A stretch of DNA of 64,000 nt from a virus, in IMG/VR virus record IMGVR_UViG_3300050343_000214, positions 1 through 64,000 of that record; one strand, given 5' to 3'. Positions within the stretch are counted from its first letter, which is position 1; each line of letters starts with the position of its first letter. The notes beneath the pieces are model-generated. The model had not been told where the DNA came from, ran no database searches, and was given only the letters and a program-made list of their open reading frames with translations. Made by a program: the position numbers and the translations under genes. This document shows, piece by piece, positions 45,803-55,698 of this stretch.

Positions 45803-47080
45803 ATGTCTGGATTTAATTTATATATTGAAGGTGAAAAAATACAATATGGTTCAATGCCTATCTACGTGGGAGGTCAAGAATCTTCTCATAGTAGCCTAAA
45901 TCTATTTCATCAAAGCATAATTAAGTATCCTACCTCTGGAGAGTTAAATCTTTTTTGCTCACAATTGACCTGCACTCAGGTGGGAAATGATCTTGTCTGC
46001 CCTATTGAAGACAGTTTTATTCTGCACACCCTAAGAACTGAATCTCTAATAGACGGTGGTTCTTCTGAGGACGATTTAGAATTTTCTCTTTATGTTCGTG
46101 GCAGACAACGCTTCTTTGGAGAGCCTACCACTGGCGGTGGCTCTAGCGGTTCTGATAGTTCTACTCAGCGTGGCGATGTCAATACAATGCCCCTGTATCT
46201 TGAAACTTCCAACGGTTTAGATAATGGAACTTTAAATCTATATACATCTGGACTGAATTCTATACAGGACACCAACAACAATCTATCTCTTTTTACTTTT
46301 TCTGAAACTGTAGGATTACCAACTCAGACTAATGCGTCTGCCCCACTGCATGTGTTTGGATTTATTGATGAAAATGACGACAAAGCTATAATGCCATTGG
46401 TTCTTTTCGGCAAAACTATAAGCTCAACCTTAAATCAAGAAACAATTAATGCTAGTTTTTCACTATTCGTTTCTAAAAATTCTAACTTTACTTGGAACGC
46501 TTCTGCGTTTGGCGTTAGTACAGAGGTAGACGACGAGCCATTTATTAGTGTTGATCCTACTGACGCAATCCGTGGCGTTGAATTAATTTGTTATGGAGAT
46601 TGTATAACGGGCACTTGCGAAGAATTAGTTTTACGATCCCATGATACTGATTGGTTTTCTGTAGATTGTTTAGACGGTGGCATATTCAGAGCTGAGAATA
46701 CATACACAGATTTAAATAATAATGCGTTTGGATCTAGCGTTCCTTATAGTGGTCATTTTTACGGAGCGAGAAAGTTTACTGGATTGGAGCCTTTCACTCC
46801 TTATTCTGTTAACATCAAGGGTTCGTCAGGTTCTAGCGTTAGAATACCAGCACCTAAAGAGTTAAATAATTGGGAATTTACATCCAACAGAGAAGATGGA
46901 GATAATGATTCTTTACCATTATTCTCTGGACTTAAACTTATAGGGGATGCACCATACGCATCTGGCGGCAGAAACCAAGGCGATAAGTATGGCAGCTCTG
47001 TTTCTATGACTCAAGATCTTTTAGCCGTTGGCTCTCCAAACTTTGATATAGATGAATGTTGCTGGTGTCTTAGAAGATGA
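45803..47080 (+). CDS. Giant FG-GAP tail protein, N-terminal part
   Basis: The 425-residue segment has repeated short beta units of the type MPLYLETSNG, LNLYTSGL, FSLFVSK and LNLFCS, covering most of residues 1-230. Between residues 250 and 370 is another beta domain with several Cys (CYGDCITGTCEELV). It ends with the first FG-GAP blade (DKYGSSVSMTQDLLAVGSPN). The frame then stops in CCWCLRR, but a shifted frame continues (VAGVLEDDNDITLNNAGTVF). It is the start of a gene running to 53286, about 2,490 residues in all. Confidence 0.62.
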   Translation: MSGFNLYIEGEKIQYGSMPIYVGGQESSHSSLNLFHQSIIKYPTSGELNLFCSQLTCTQVGNDLVCPIEDSFILHTLRTESLIDGGSSEDDLEFSLYVRGRQRFFGEPTTGGGSSGSDSSTQRGDVNTMPLYLETSNGLDNGTLNLYTSGLNSIQDTNNNLSLFTFSETVGLPTQTNASAPLHVFGFIDENDDKAIMPLVLFGKTISSTLNQETINASFSLFVSKNSNFTWNASAFGVSTEVDDEPFISVDPTDAIRGVELICYGDCITGTCEELVLRSHDTDWFSVDCLDGGIFRAENTYTDLNNNAFGSSVPYSGHFYGARKFTGLEPFTPYSVNIKGSSGSSVRIPAPKELNNWEFTSNREDGDNDSLPLFSGLKLIGDAPYASGGRNQGDKYGSSVSMTQDLLAVGSPNFDIDECCWCLRR

Positions 47081-47100
47081 TAACGATATAACTCTGAATA

Positions 47101-47391
47101 ATGCTGGTACTGTATTCTTATATAGGAGAGGGCGCAGAGCCAGTGTCTGACGCCGAAATTGTATCTGACAAGGCTGGCTGGGATTTAGAAGCGCAATTAT
47201 TCTTGCCTTCAGGTATACTAAGAGATTATTATAAAGAGACGATCCTTCCGCTTGCTGGTACAGATGCTACTGTAACAGAAAGAAAGTGGTATCTTGGTCA
47301 AGAAGGTAGGAACTTTGGTCAAAGCTTGGCGACTTGTATAATTGATCAAGTGGATTTAGCCTCTGGTGAGAAAGCCTCTGTTCGAGGATGA
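47101..47391 (+). pseudogene. Frameshifted fragment of the giant FG-GAP protein (blade 2)
   Basis: The frame reads GEGAEPVSDAEIVSDKAG, then WYLGQEGRNFGQSLATCI, an FG-GAP blade start. It ends at TGA after VRG. The upstream join lies near 47132 in AGGAGAGGGCGC. Downstream two more shifts (about 47385 and 47405) lead to VVVGAPNASWTRTF, the end of the same blade. Confidence 0.55.
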
Positions 47392-47480
47392 TAAACAATT
47401 GAGTTGTTGTTGGCGCGCCTAACGCAAGTTGGACAAGAACATTTGCTGCTCCAGCGCAAGCTGAACACGATATCTTATTA

Positions 47481-47705
47481 ATGGTATTTACGGATGAATT
47501 TTCTCCAAGTGTTGGCAGGCAAACTTACAATGATATTCTAAATGACATCAAGCAAAATAACTTGTTGTACAAATATTATTCTAAACCAGCCATTGATATA
47601 ACTATTAAAGTTATAATATTCCAACCTATGGATTTTACTTTGCAACCAGACATAGATTTTCCAGAACCCACACCTACATTTATCTTGAAGAAGTCTATAC
47701 TCTAG
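47481..47705 (+). pseudogene. Frameshifted fragment of the giant FG-GAP protein
   Basis: The frame is open upstream from about 47409 (VVVGAPNASWTRTFAAPAQ) and reads LLMVFTDEFSPSVGRQTYND, then KPAIDITIKVIIFQPMDF and a Pro-rich end, stopping at 47705. The next codons in another frame (HTNDVNGTSEFQNRDDNILQ) continue the protein. It is part of one damaged gene, not an independent one. Confidence 0.55.
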
Positions 47706-47785
47706 ACACACTAACGATGTTAATGGAACTTCTGAATTTCAGAACCGAGACGATAATATATTGCAGCAGATAAAAGACGCTTACT

Positions 47786-47977
47786 TTGAAATGTATCCTA
47801 CTCAGCGATCCCAAGCAACCCTCTATACTTGGAGTCTATGTAGATGATAGTAGATCTCTAGGCACTACAGCTATGGAGCCTGCTCTCTCTAGATTCAAGT
47901 CTTTCTACCAAGACAGAGTATTTAACAATGGATTGCAAGATGTTTTCAATACGCCCTTCTTCTGGAGCCGTGCTTGA
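47786..47977 (+). pseudogene. Frameshifted fragment of the giant FG-GAP protein
   Basis: The frame reads SDPKQPSILGVYVDDSRSLG and ALSRFKSFYQDRVFNNGLQD, then runs out at about 47977. Its helical sequence and uninterrupted sense suggest genuine protein joined by indels on both sides. Confidence 0.5.
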
Positions 47978-48146
47978 GACTGTTACCGACGACGAAAACT
48001 GGATTCAACAGAGTAGGTCTTTGCTTGACTTTACATTAGATAGCGGTAGATTGATCACGAAAGAGTTTTTGAGTTTACTAACTGACCCAGAAGAGTTTGG
48101 CTCCTTCAATACCGACTCTAGAAGAGTTCAACGAAGCCCCTGCTAG
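47928..48146 (+). pseudogene. Frameshifted fragment of the giant FG-GAP protein
   Basis: Sense protein appears from RPSSGAVLETVTDDENWIQQ to FLSLLTDPEEFGSF, after which the correct frame moves to that of the long downstream segment (APSIPTLEEFNEAPASGGTV). The overlap with neighbours reflects shadow codons at both ends. Confidence 0.5.
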
Positions 48147-51100
48147 CGGTGGAACCGTTTACGTTTTTGAAAAAGAAAGCGGCGCATGGAATCTTATACA
48201 AGAGCTAGCATCTCCTACCACAGAAATTGATGTAGACGTAGACAGGTTTGGAAAAGCTGTAGAGATAAGTAAAAATGGTGAGGTCATAATAGTAGGTTCT
48301 CCTTACATGGATGAAGCTCTCACTGTTTACGAGTACGATTACGACGAAAAAGAACGTCTTTATAGCAATGTTGAAAAATGGGTAGATTATCATATAGCTG
48401 AGTCTACAGATCAAAATGTATATCCTAATCTTAAATTTAATATTGATGAGCTTAGGAAAATATTTGATGACGATGAAGATGTTTTTAGATCTATTTATGC
48501 TGTATTGAATCCAGATCAAAAATATAGATACCGTACAGACGCTGCTTATTGGGGAGCGCAAGGTGTCATAGAAGAATACAAAAAAATATATGAATACAAA
48601 TATAGTGACATTGAATACAAGGGCAGTTATACAAAGTTGTTAGAAAGATTTGCTCCTACTTCCCGAATGGGATACAGCGTAGCTGTCAATGCTTCTGGAA
48701 CTTCTCTTGCTATTGGTTGTCCTACTGACAGTCTTGATCAATCTGATGATTCTAACTTATACTATCATCCTACTAATTCTGGTCAGATATTATGGCCCTC
48801 ACACACCAACGCTGGCTCTGTGCGCGTTTTTGATGCAAGAAAGTATTATCCTCATAGCAAAATTGTAGAATATGGAAAGTTTGGAAACAAAACTAAATCG
48901 TTTATAGACGAAGGCTCTGAAAGTCAATTTGCTCATTACTCTGGAGTGTATGATGGTATAGACAAGACTTTCCACATTACTGACTTCAATGATTTTGACA
49001 TACCTGAAGACGCTGGTATTGTTTTTATAATCTGTCCAGAAGTTAATTTTGCTAACGATGCAGTCATTGGAAGACTACAAGCTTGGCTAGACTTGGGTGA
49101 TAGAAACTTAGTTCTAGTTGGAAACAATTCTACATTCGAGGAGAATTCAGCATTTTATGAATCCAACGAAATTGTAAATGATATTCTTGCTAAGTTGGAT
49201 TCTGCAATGACTCTTAAGCCAACCATAGGCATGAAGAGATCTCTACTTGGTGATAACGCTTGTCAGGATGTCCCCAATATACTGCCAGTTTCCCCGCCGG
49301 ATAATTCTATAGAATCTTATATAGATAATTCTAGCAACTTACATGCTAGAGGTGTGTCTCATATTGCAATGAAGACCCCCAACGTTCCTAACAAAAGCTC
49401 TTACTTTATTAATGTGAATCAGATTATGTATGAAAATTATACATGTGATTCTGACTACACTCAATATAATAATTATTGCTCCCCACCCTTGCAAGACGGT
49501 GCTGATCTTAGGTCTTCTTGGAGAACTAGTGCGGGAGTCAGGAATTGGCCTAATATCTTTGATGATGTTTTTGAAGGTAGCCGACAACCACCTGTTCCGC
49601 TATATACTTCAGCAGAAGTCAGAGAGCCGTTTACTTTAAACATACCAGAAGTTCCTGCTAGGTCCGGCATCTTCTTAGAGTTTGATTTAGTTCAATCAGA
49701 TGCCTCTCCAGCGTTTGGTGATATCATAGACAGTAACATCAAAGACTTTGCTTGGTCTAGCACTGAAACTGATTATACATATCTTAATACTAATTATGGT
49801 AATAATACTAATCCAAACAGATTTTTTGATCCACAGTCAAAAGTTTTTACTGACCCATTAATACAGTCTGAGGGTTCTAACGGCGTAGAAAACATTAAGA
49901 CTGAAGCGGAAGTTTCAGACAAGGCTTATTTCTCAGCTGAAGAAAGACTTCCCAACAATTTCTCTAAAGTCTATTTAATATCTTCATTGAGGACAGAGCT
50001 TTTAGATAAACTTTATTCTGGAGGAGATAGGAATATCAATTTCTATTTTAATATTGCTGCCAAAAATAGGTTTGGTGGATCACACATAGCGCAGCTCAAC
50101 GCTTTCTCTGGAAGGTCAAATTTCACAGATGCTATTTCAGGCTCTGCGCTAGAGCTAGTGTTTACAAATAATGGTAATACCGTAGATACTAATGTTAATA
50201 TATCACAGCTTGTCAATGGCAATTCTCAAGGTAAGACATATGATGTGTGTTGGGTAGCAAATCCTCTTAACAGCCCTTCTGATTCCGAAGTACGTGAAAT
50301 TAAATTGTGGATGAGTAATGGCAAGAAAAAACTTGTTGTTACTTATGACAACCCCGAATCTGCTCAAGCTGCTAAGGATTTATGCGAGGCTCTAGAATTG
50401 TCAATGGCCCCCTTGTATTTACCCCAAAGAAAAAAGTTTGCTAATAACAAAAACGATACACCTAAGAGCAGTAGGTTTTATTCTTTCAATAACTCCTCTA
50501 GATTTGTTGGTATTAACGATAATAATAGAGCAATTAGATTTGGATTCGACGCAGAAAGAGATAGCATATCGACGCTAACTTTAGATATATCTAGAGATAC
50601 TTTTATACCTATATCTTTGGGTAGAGCTACCGCCATAGCGCAGGTTAATCATGGGATAAGTGATGATAAATACATAGATGTGGGTTTCAGCTTCATGAAA
50701 ACTGGAATCTGTAAAGTTGATTTTGCCGTTCAGCCAAATACCGCTTACAGGATTTCTTTTGAAACTATAGCATTTTCTAAACTAGAAACAGAGCCTTTAA
50801 ATGTATACATAACCAATTGCAATGGAACGCCCACCTTTGAATCCGCTGATACGCCTCCCACGCAGGATATTATAAACTGGGACAATGACAATAATAATGT
50901 TTCTGTATTCACAGCGCCAGTTGGTATTATTGGTTCTTTGGGTAGTCATACTTCTTTTAGAAAAATTCACGAATTCAATATTAAGACTTTGAGTAATGTA
51001 GATAGCATTTCTGTATTTATAGAGGGTAACAATCCTAGAACTAGCAACACATCAATTCTTCCCAGCACTCTGGCCTTGAATAGTATATCTGGTCATGAAA

Positions 51101-53286
51101 TTTCGATAGAAGAACGTCCAGTATTCAAGAAGGTAGCTAGATATGAGACTAGACTTATCAGACCGGCAGAGCCAGCTAGAACAACCACTGTTACATTTGA
51201 TGAACCTATTCCGTTTACGTCTGATAGTTCTAATAATTGTCCTACTGCTGACTGCTCTGATGTGTTTAAAAATACTGAGATAGAAGATGGCGCCGTAGTA
51301 GTGGCTCAGGAAATTTATTATGCTGGTGATCATAGCAAGGGTATAAATAGATCTAGGATAACTGTCATTGCTGACGCAGACATGATTCAAGGTAATTGTA
51401 TATTTGATGACGATGGTTCTATTAAGCCTGAACATAAAGACTTCCTGCAAAGCCTGTATCCAGACACTATATTCCCAACCAATCTAAATGCAAGAATTTT
51501 TGATGTCAATAAAAAAATCATATCAGACGAACGAGGCAGTCCTGCTAGGTACTATCACGGTTTTGGTAAAGATGGTTTAATTGGTCGTTTCATTCCAGAG
51601 CAAGGAACTCCTTCTTCTGGATTATTGATGCAAGACTTTAGAGATGTCTCTGATACCGCTATCGAGCGACCAGTATTAGATGATACAAATCAAACTTCTG
51701 TATTCTCAGCTTTCATAGATAGCCAATCTCACTTCGGTGTTAATTCTAAATTTTCTCAAAATTTCAGTGGCGTATCTTACTCCGATGCTAATGTTTTAGG
51801 TGGACTGCCTGACGTTTTAAGAGACCACAATGTAGACTTTTTAGATTTTAGAGCATTTCCTTCAGGCTATCCGGGCGATTTATTTGGATTTGATATAGCC
51901 TATTATAACGGTCACTTGGTAATTGGTTCTCCTTATGCTGCATATGAGCGAACATACATTACTCCTTGGTCTGAAGTTTCTGGTAACACCCCTCAGTTTT
52001 CTCATCCTAGCGGAATAGTTGTTAGTAATTATGGTGGCGCTGGTTCTGTATATGTTTATAATCAGTCTAGCAATGGCGATTGGGATTTAAAACAAAAATT
52101 AAGGCCAGATGGTATTAATGTGGGTCAAGATCTTAGCACTCAAGCAGAGTCTATCCTGACGGCAGCTTTAGGTGCTAACAATTACGATTTAGATTTCCTT
52201 CTTGAGTATTCTCCTATTACTGACAAATTTGGATACTCCGTAGATATTCACGGTGACGTTATAGCCGTTGGCGCTCCGGGTCATGATTATCCAGTTGAAG
52301 TGGACGTAACGGTTCAAGGAGCTTTTGAAACAAGAAGTTTTAATTTTGAATTTGATATTGAAACTAGAATCAGTAAAGACTTGGGAGACGAAGAAGTTAG
52401 ATTGGTTTTAGGTGTCGCCAGCGGCGTGCTGAATAACGGAGCTATATTTACTTTTGAGAACAGGTTTGGGGACAAGATATCTGGTTTCAGGAATTGGGAA
52501 TTTGTAGAAAAATTAATGCCTCAAGGTTACAACTCTAGAGTGCAAGAACAAGTGGCTGCCTCTGGTACAGAAAATGAAAACTTTGGCGAATCTCTTGCTA
52601 TATACAGACCAAAAAGAAGAGACGCTGATTATACTGTAGCTATTGGCACTCCTTATCACAAGTTTGCGACTAGTGGAAATCATATTTCGCCAGAGCCTCT
52701 AGAAGATGCTGGAGCAGTCACCACCTTTGATGCTATGCTGAGAACTAATAATGCATTTAGTGCGGCTTCTGGGTCTGGCGCTTTTATAGATGCTTTTGTG
52801 TACGGGATAGCTAGAAACCAATACAGCGTAAATCTATACATAGACAATACTGATTTAGATAGAGACTACTATGCTAACGGCGTAGTATATGCTAATAATG
52901 AAGGAGAAATATTTATAGAAGCTTCTGGTCAAGATCTTAACGCAAATGGCTTCACAGTGCATAGACCTTACATTCAATCAGTTTTAGGTGGAATTTCTCG
53001 TCCAACCTCGTCTTCTATTAATGATAATTTCTCGCTATACACCTCCGCTATTACTGACTCAACTCGGGCAGAAATGCCACTATATTGCTTACCCTCAAAT
53101 AAAGCAAATGTGTATAATAGTGTGGGAATGTTTGTAGATTCTATCGACTTGGCTGGCTCTAACATTATGCCACTATTTGTAACTGCGGGATCAGGAACTC
53201 CTATATCTGACGATGATTTTAACTTGTTTGTTAGCGGCGTTGGTAATCCTGACGACAACATTCACCTTATTACTTTTGGATTTTAA
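48097..53286 (+). CDS. Giant FG-GAP tail protein, main part with a large domain insert
   Basis: This 1,729-residue segment holds FG-GAP blades at about residues 49 (DRFGKAVEISKNGEVIIVGSP), 190 (RMGYSVAVNASGTSLAIGCP), 1260 (LFGFDIAYYNGHLVIGSP), 1375 (DKFGYSVDIHGDVIAVGAP) and 1494 (ENFGESLAIY). With two upstream blades the total is seven, as in integrin alpha propellers. Between blades 4 and 5 about 1,070 residues are inserted. They contain stretches like IVFIICPEVNFANDAVIGRL plus QAWLDLGDRNLVLVGNN, and a second copy (VCWVANPLNSPSDSEVREI), resembling GATase/ThuA- or DUF4350-type alpha/beta folds. The end returns to MPLY/LNLF beta units. It is likely a tail-tip or side-fibre adhesin. The TTG at 48097 is not a true start. 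Confidence 0.62.
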   Translation: MAPSIPTLEEFNEAPASGGTVYVFEKESGAWNLIQELASPTTEIDVDVDRFGKAVEISKNGEVIIVGSPYMDEALTVYEYDYDEKERLYSNVEKWVDYHIAESTDQNVYPNLKFNIDELRKIFDDDEDVFRSIYAVLNPDQKYRYRTDAAYWGAQGVIEEYKKIYEYKYSDIEYKGSYTKLLERFAPTSRMGYSVAVNASGTSLAIGCPTDSLDQSDDSNLYYHPTNSGQILWPSHTNAGSVRVFDARKYYPHSKIVEYGKFGNKTKSFIDEGSESQFAHYSGVYDGIDKTFHITDFNDFDIPEDAGIVFIICPEVNFANDAVIGRLQAWLDLGDRNLVLVGNNSTFEENSAFYESNEIVNDILAKLDSAMTLKPTIGMKRSLLGDNACQDVPNILPVSPPDNSIESYIDNSSNLHARGVSHIAMKTPNVPNKSSYFINVNQIMYENYTCDSDYTQYNNYCSPPLQDGADLRSSWRTSAGVRNWPNIFDDVFEGSRQPPVPLYTSAEVREPFTLNIPEVPARSGIFLEFDLVQSDASPAFGDIIDSNIKDFAWSSTETDYTYLNTNYGNNTNPNRFFDPQSKVFTDPLIQSEGSNGVENIKTEAEVSDKAYFSAEERLPNNFSKVYLISSLRTELLDKLYSGGDRNINFYFNIAAKNRFGGSHIAQLNAFSGRSNFTDAISGSALELVFTNNGNTVDTNVNISQLVNGNSQGKTYDVCWVANPLNSPSDSEVREIKLWMSNGKKKLVVTYDNPESAQAAKDLCEALELSMAPLYLPQRKKFANNKNDTPKSSRFYSFNNSSRFVGINDNNRAIRFGFDAERDSISTLTLDISRDTFIPISLGRATAIAQVNHGISDDKYIDVGFSFMKTGICKVDFAVQPNTAYRISFETIAFSKLETEPLNVYITNCNGTPTFESADTPPTQDIINWDNDNNNVSVFTAPVGIIGSLGSHTSFRKIHEFNIKTLSNVDSISVFIEGNNPRTSNTSILPSTLALNSISGHEISIEERPVFKKVARYETRLIRPAEPARTTTVTFDEPIPFTSDSSNNCPTADCSDVFKNTEIEDGAVVVAQEIYYAGDHSKGINRSRITVIADADMIQGNCIFDDDGSIKPEHKDFLQSLYPDTIFPTNLNARIFDVNKKIISDERGSPARYYHGFGKDGLIGRFIPEQGTPSSGLLMQDFRDVSDTAIERPVLDDTNQTSVFSAFIDSQSHFGVNSKFSQNFSGVSYSDANVLGGLPDVLRDHNVDFLDFRAFPSGYPGDLFGFDIAYYNGHLVIGSPYAAYERTYITPWSEVSGNTPQFSHPSGIVVSNYGGAGSVYVYNQSSNGDWDLKQKLRPDGINVGQDLSTQAESILTAALGANNYDLDFLLEYSPITDKFGYSVDIHGDVIAVGAPGHDYPVEVDVTVQGAFETRSFNFEFDIETRISKDLGDEEVRLVLGVASGVLNNGAIFTFENRFGDKISGFRNWEFVEKLMPQGYNSRVQEQVAASGTENENFGESLAIYRPKRRDADYTVAIGTPYHKFATSGNHISPEPLEDAGAVTTFDAMLRTNNAFSAASGSGAFIDAFVYGIARNQYSVNLYIDNTDLDRDYYANGVVYANNEGEIFIEASGQDLNANGFTVHRPYIQSVLGGISRPTSSSINDNFSLYTSAITDSTRAEMPLYCLPSNKANVYNSVGMFVDSIDLAGSNIMPLFVTAGSGTPISDDDFNLFVSGVGNPDDNIHLITFGF

Positions 53287-53288
53287 TT

Positions 53289-54866
53289 ATGTCAACACTA
53301 GTCACAGTTACCTCTACTTCACCCACAACTCCCGCTTATAGAATTAAAGATGTGTCTGGCGTCCTAAAGTATCTTGAGCCAGAACCTTTAATATCTTTTT
53401 CCAGTTCTCCTGTGCAGCAGGGAAGCCATTCGTTGGGGTATGAACACAATGTTACTTTGACTTGCTATGCTCACACAACTGGAAATGCTACTGAAAGAGC
53501 TAATACGCTTCTAAATAATATAGCTTCTTTAGATAATTTTTTCACTACAGAAGCAAAAGAATTTCAAATCATGGGCGCTGCCAATGCAACCCATCCAGCT
53601 TACACTTGGAACATCTTGAACCCTACTGTTTCTACAGAGGAGTCCAATTTCTACAATTTAGTTAAGTATACTATTAATTTTACTGGCTACACACCAGAGA
53701 GCGGTGGCTCAGTATCTGGAACAATCAGTCATAAAGATGATGACCAAGTAATTGATACCAACTTTACTAGCATTCCATTGGCATCTTTTTCTGACACTTT
53801 CGATTACCAACCAGACGATTCTCTAGGTTATGCTTTCGATGATCCTACTGCAAAGCCTTATAGGTTTACTAGAACTGTCTCGGCTACCGCCAGACCAGTA
53901 AGCAACGCTTCCCTCCATCGAGATAGCGTTTTTCAAGCCAGCGCTGTTAGCGGAGCAAAAACTTTTGTGGAGGCTAGATTGGCTTATGACGGCACAGACA
54001 TCGGTGCGCACCAAGTATCTGACACGTTTAGGTATGGTGAAGGAATTAGTCTGTTTAATCTACAAAGGTCTGTTAATATTGATATGGCTAATTTGTCATA
54101 CAGCGTTACTATTAATGGTATTTATGCAAGTGGTAGTGCGGGATCAGTTACAGAGCAAGGAGCTTTTGAAACATACAGCACAACAGTATCTAAAGAGGCA
54201 AACACTCCTATTGTTAGCGTAACTGTAGATGGGAAGTTGATGGGCTATCAAGCTAACACTCAAAATACTAATCTAAACACAGTTAATGCTGGTGCAACTG
54301 CTGGAGCTATGGCTAAATTATCTCATATATCAAATGGTAATTATGGTTATGGATCAATTATTTTTAGACGCGCACAGTTCGCCGCTGGAGTACCACTAAA
54401 TTCTAGCCCCAAGTCTGTAAGCATTGCTGACAGCACCATCGCTGATAATTCAATTAGTTATAATGTTAGTTACGACAATAGACCGTCTCCTATTATAAGC
54501 GGAGCAATAACAGAATCAGTTACCGTAAATGATAGTTATCCAACCGATGTGTACGCTTCTATTCAAGTTATGGGTAAGCGCAGCGGACCAGTGTTTCAGT
54601 ATATGAACACCACTACTCATTATGAAAGAGATGTTTCAATAGAACTACAAATGGATTTAAATAATATACCAAATACTTTAAATGGAGCTGCGTTAATGGG
54701 ATACAGCCCTTCTTTGGACAGCAATACTAGAGATGCAGTCAACGGCTTAATAAATAGCCTGTCTCCAGCTGGAAGTTGGGGCTATGTCATGCTAAAAAGT
54801 TGTAATGAAAGTTGGTCTCCAAAAGATGGAAGATACACGGCTAATATAGGATGGATCTATAAATGA
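53289..54866 (+). CDS. Tail protein of the distal tail region
   Basis: The 525-residue protein starts two bases after the giant gene's stop. The N-terminal part (VLKYLEPEPLISFSSSPVQQ, YEHNVTLTCYAHTTGN, RANTLLNNIASLDNFF) resembles tube-like or distal-tail proteins I recall from marine phages. The second half has further beta strands (SYSVTINGIYASGSAGS, TPIVSVTVDGKLMGYQ, RPSPIISGAITESVTVND) that look like a diverged repeat. It ends ATGA, overlapping the next start. A distal tail or hub-adaptor role is plausible from its location between tape measure and hub-like genes. Confidence 0.5.
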   Translation: MSTLVTVTSTSPTTPAYRIKDVSGVLKYLEPEPLISFSSSPVQQGSHSLGYEHNVTLTCYAHTTGNATERANTLLNNIASLDNFFTTEAKEFQIMGAANATHPAYTWNILNPTVSTEESNFYNLVKYTINFTGYTPESGGSVSGTISHKDDDQVIDTNFTSIPLASFSDTFDYQPDDSLGYAFDDPTAKPYRFTRTVSATARPVSNASLHRDSVFQASAVSGAKTFVEARLAYDGTDIGAHQVSDTFRYGEGISLFNLQRSVNIDMANLSYSVTINGIYASGSAGSVTEQGAFETYSTTVSKEANTPIVSVTVDGKLMGYQANTQNTNLNTVNAGATAGAMAKLSHISNGNYGYGSIIFRRAQFAAGVPLNSSPKSVSIADSTIADNSISYNVSYDNRPSPIISGAITESVTVNDSYPTDVYASIQVMGKRSGPVFQYMNTTTHYERDVSIELQMDLNNIPNTLNGAALMGYSPSLDSNTRDAVNGLINSLSPAGSWGYVMLKSCNESWSPKDGRYTANIGWIYK

Positions 54867-55678
54867 GTACAACCACTGTTGACCCAGCTGTTGCTGTTTT
54901 AAAATACAATGCAGCGAGGTATCCAGAAGAATTTGATAGCGCCATAGAAGGTGTGTCATGGAATACTTACAATGAATTGTCTATGGCTGAGATAGACTTA
55001 GATTTTCTTTCTAATAAAACACAAGTCGCACAGAATAATTTAGAAGCCACAATACTCAATGATGGAACAAACACGTATTTTGATACTTTTTCTTCCGATT
55101 TTTCTTATGATAATGTTTTATATAGCGGAGTAAAGAGAGCCACAGGAACTCAAACTGGCGGGTTCGTAGAGGTTGATCAGTCAGAAGTAGAGTCTAAGTT
55201 TGAGCATAGGTTTATGCCTAATTATGATAGTGACAGCGACTTGACATATACAGGCGTCGATGACGATGGGAATACTCAGACTTTTAACTTTCGTGGAAAA
55301 TTTGGTGATCAGGCTTCTTTTGAGAGTAATCAATCTAATGCTTCTGGCGTCATTGAATTTAAAACATTTAAGTTTAAAGACGGAATTGTTGAAGCTGCCG
55401 TCAAAGAGGTAGATTTAGAACACATGGGGCTAAGTGGTATTGTTACAACAGACACTTTTACCAGCTTAGACAATGATGAGAGAAATCCTAACTTTACTAG
55501 TTTTGAGCCAGACGGGAGTAAGGCTGCTGGAGGTATTTTTTTTGAGCCAGATGGTAAGGGTGGTGGAGTAGACACTGGTGAACCAACTGACGATTTTACA
55601 GAGCCTGACGAGGCACAGGAAGAGGAAGAGGAAGATGATACCACTCCAACAGCTACCACCACATCTGCCCCAACTTAA
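54863..55678 (+). CDS. Tail-associated protein with acidic, Thr/Pro-rich C-terminus
   Basis: The 271-residue protein begins MSTTTVDPAVAVLKYNAARY and has no family I recognise. Residues 60-200 are beta-rich with acidic turns (DYDNVLYSGVKRA-like, YTGVDDDGNTQTFNFRGKFG). The last 60 residues are disordered: FEPDG repeated twice, then GGGVDTGEPTDDF, an Asp/Glu run, and TTPTATTTSAPT. Coupled to both neighbours (ATGA upstream; AAAGGA before the next gene). Probably a small tail-tip component. Confidence 0.45.
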   Translation: MSTTTVDPAVAVLKYNAARYPEEFDSAIEGVSWNTYNELSMAEIDLDFLSNKTQVAQNNLEATILNDGTNTYFDTFSSDFSYDNVLYSGVKRATGTQTGGFVEVDQSEVESKFEHRFMPNYDSDSDLTYTGVDDDGNTQTFNFRGKFGDQASFESNQSNASGVIEFKTFKFKDGIVEAAVKEVDLEHMGLSGIVTTDTFTSLDNDERNPNFTSFEPDGSKAAGGIFFEPDGKGGGVDTGEPTDDFTEPDEAQEEEEEDDTTPTATTTSAPT

Positions 55679-55698
55679 TATTATAAAAGGACTGTCAA

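Noticed and set aside
45000-48200. Group I intron or homing endonuclease as a cause of the broken giant gene
   Set aside because: No intervening non-coding block or endonuclease motif exists; the coding sense runs through with only small shifts.
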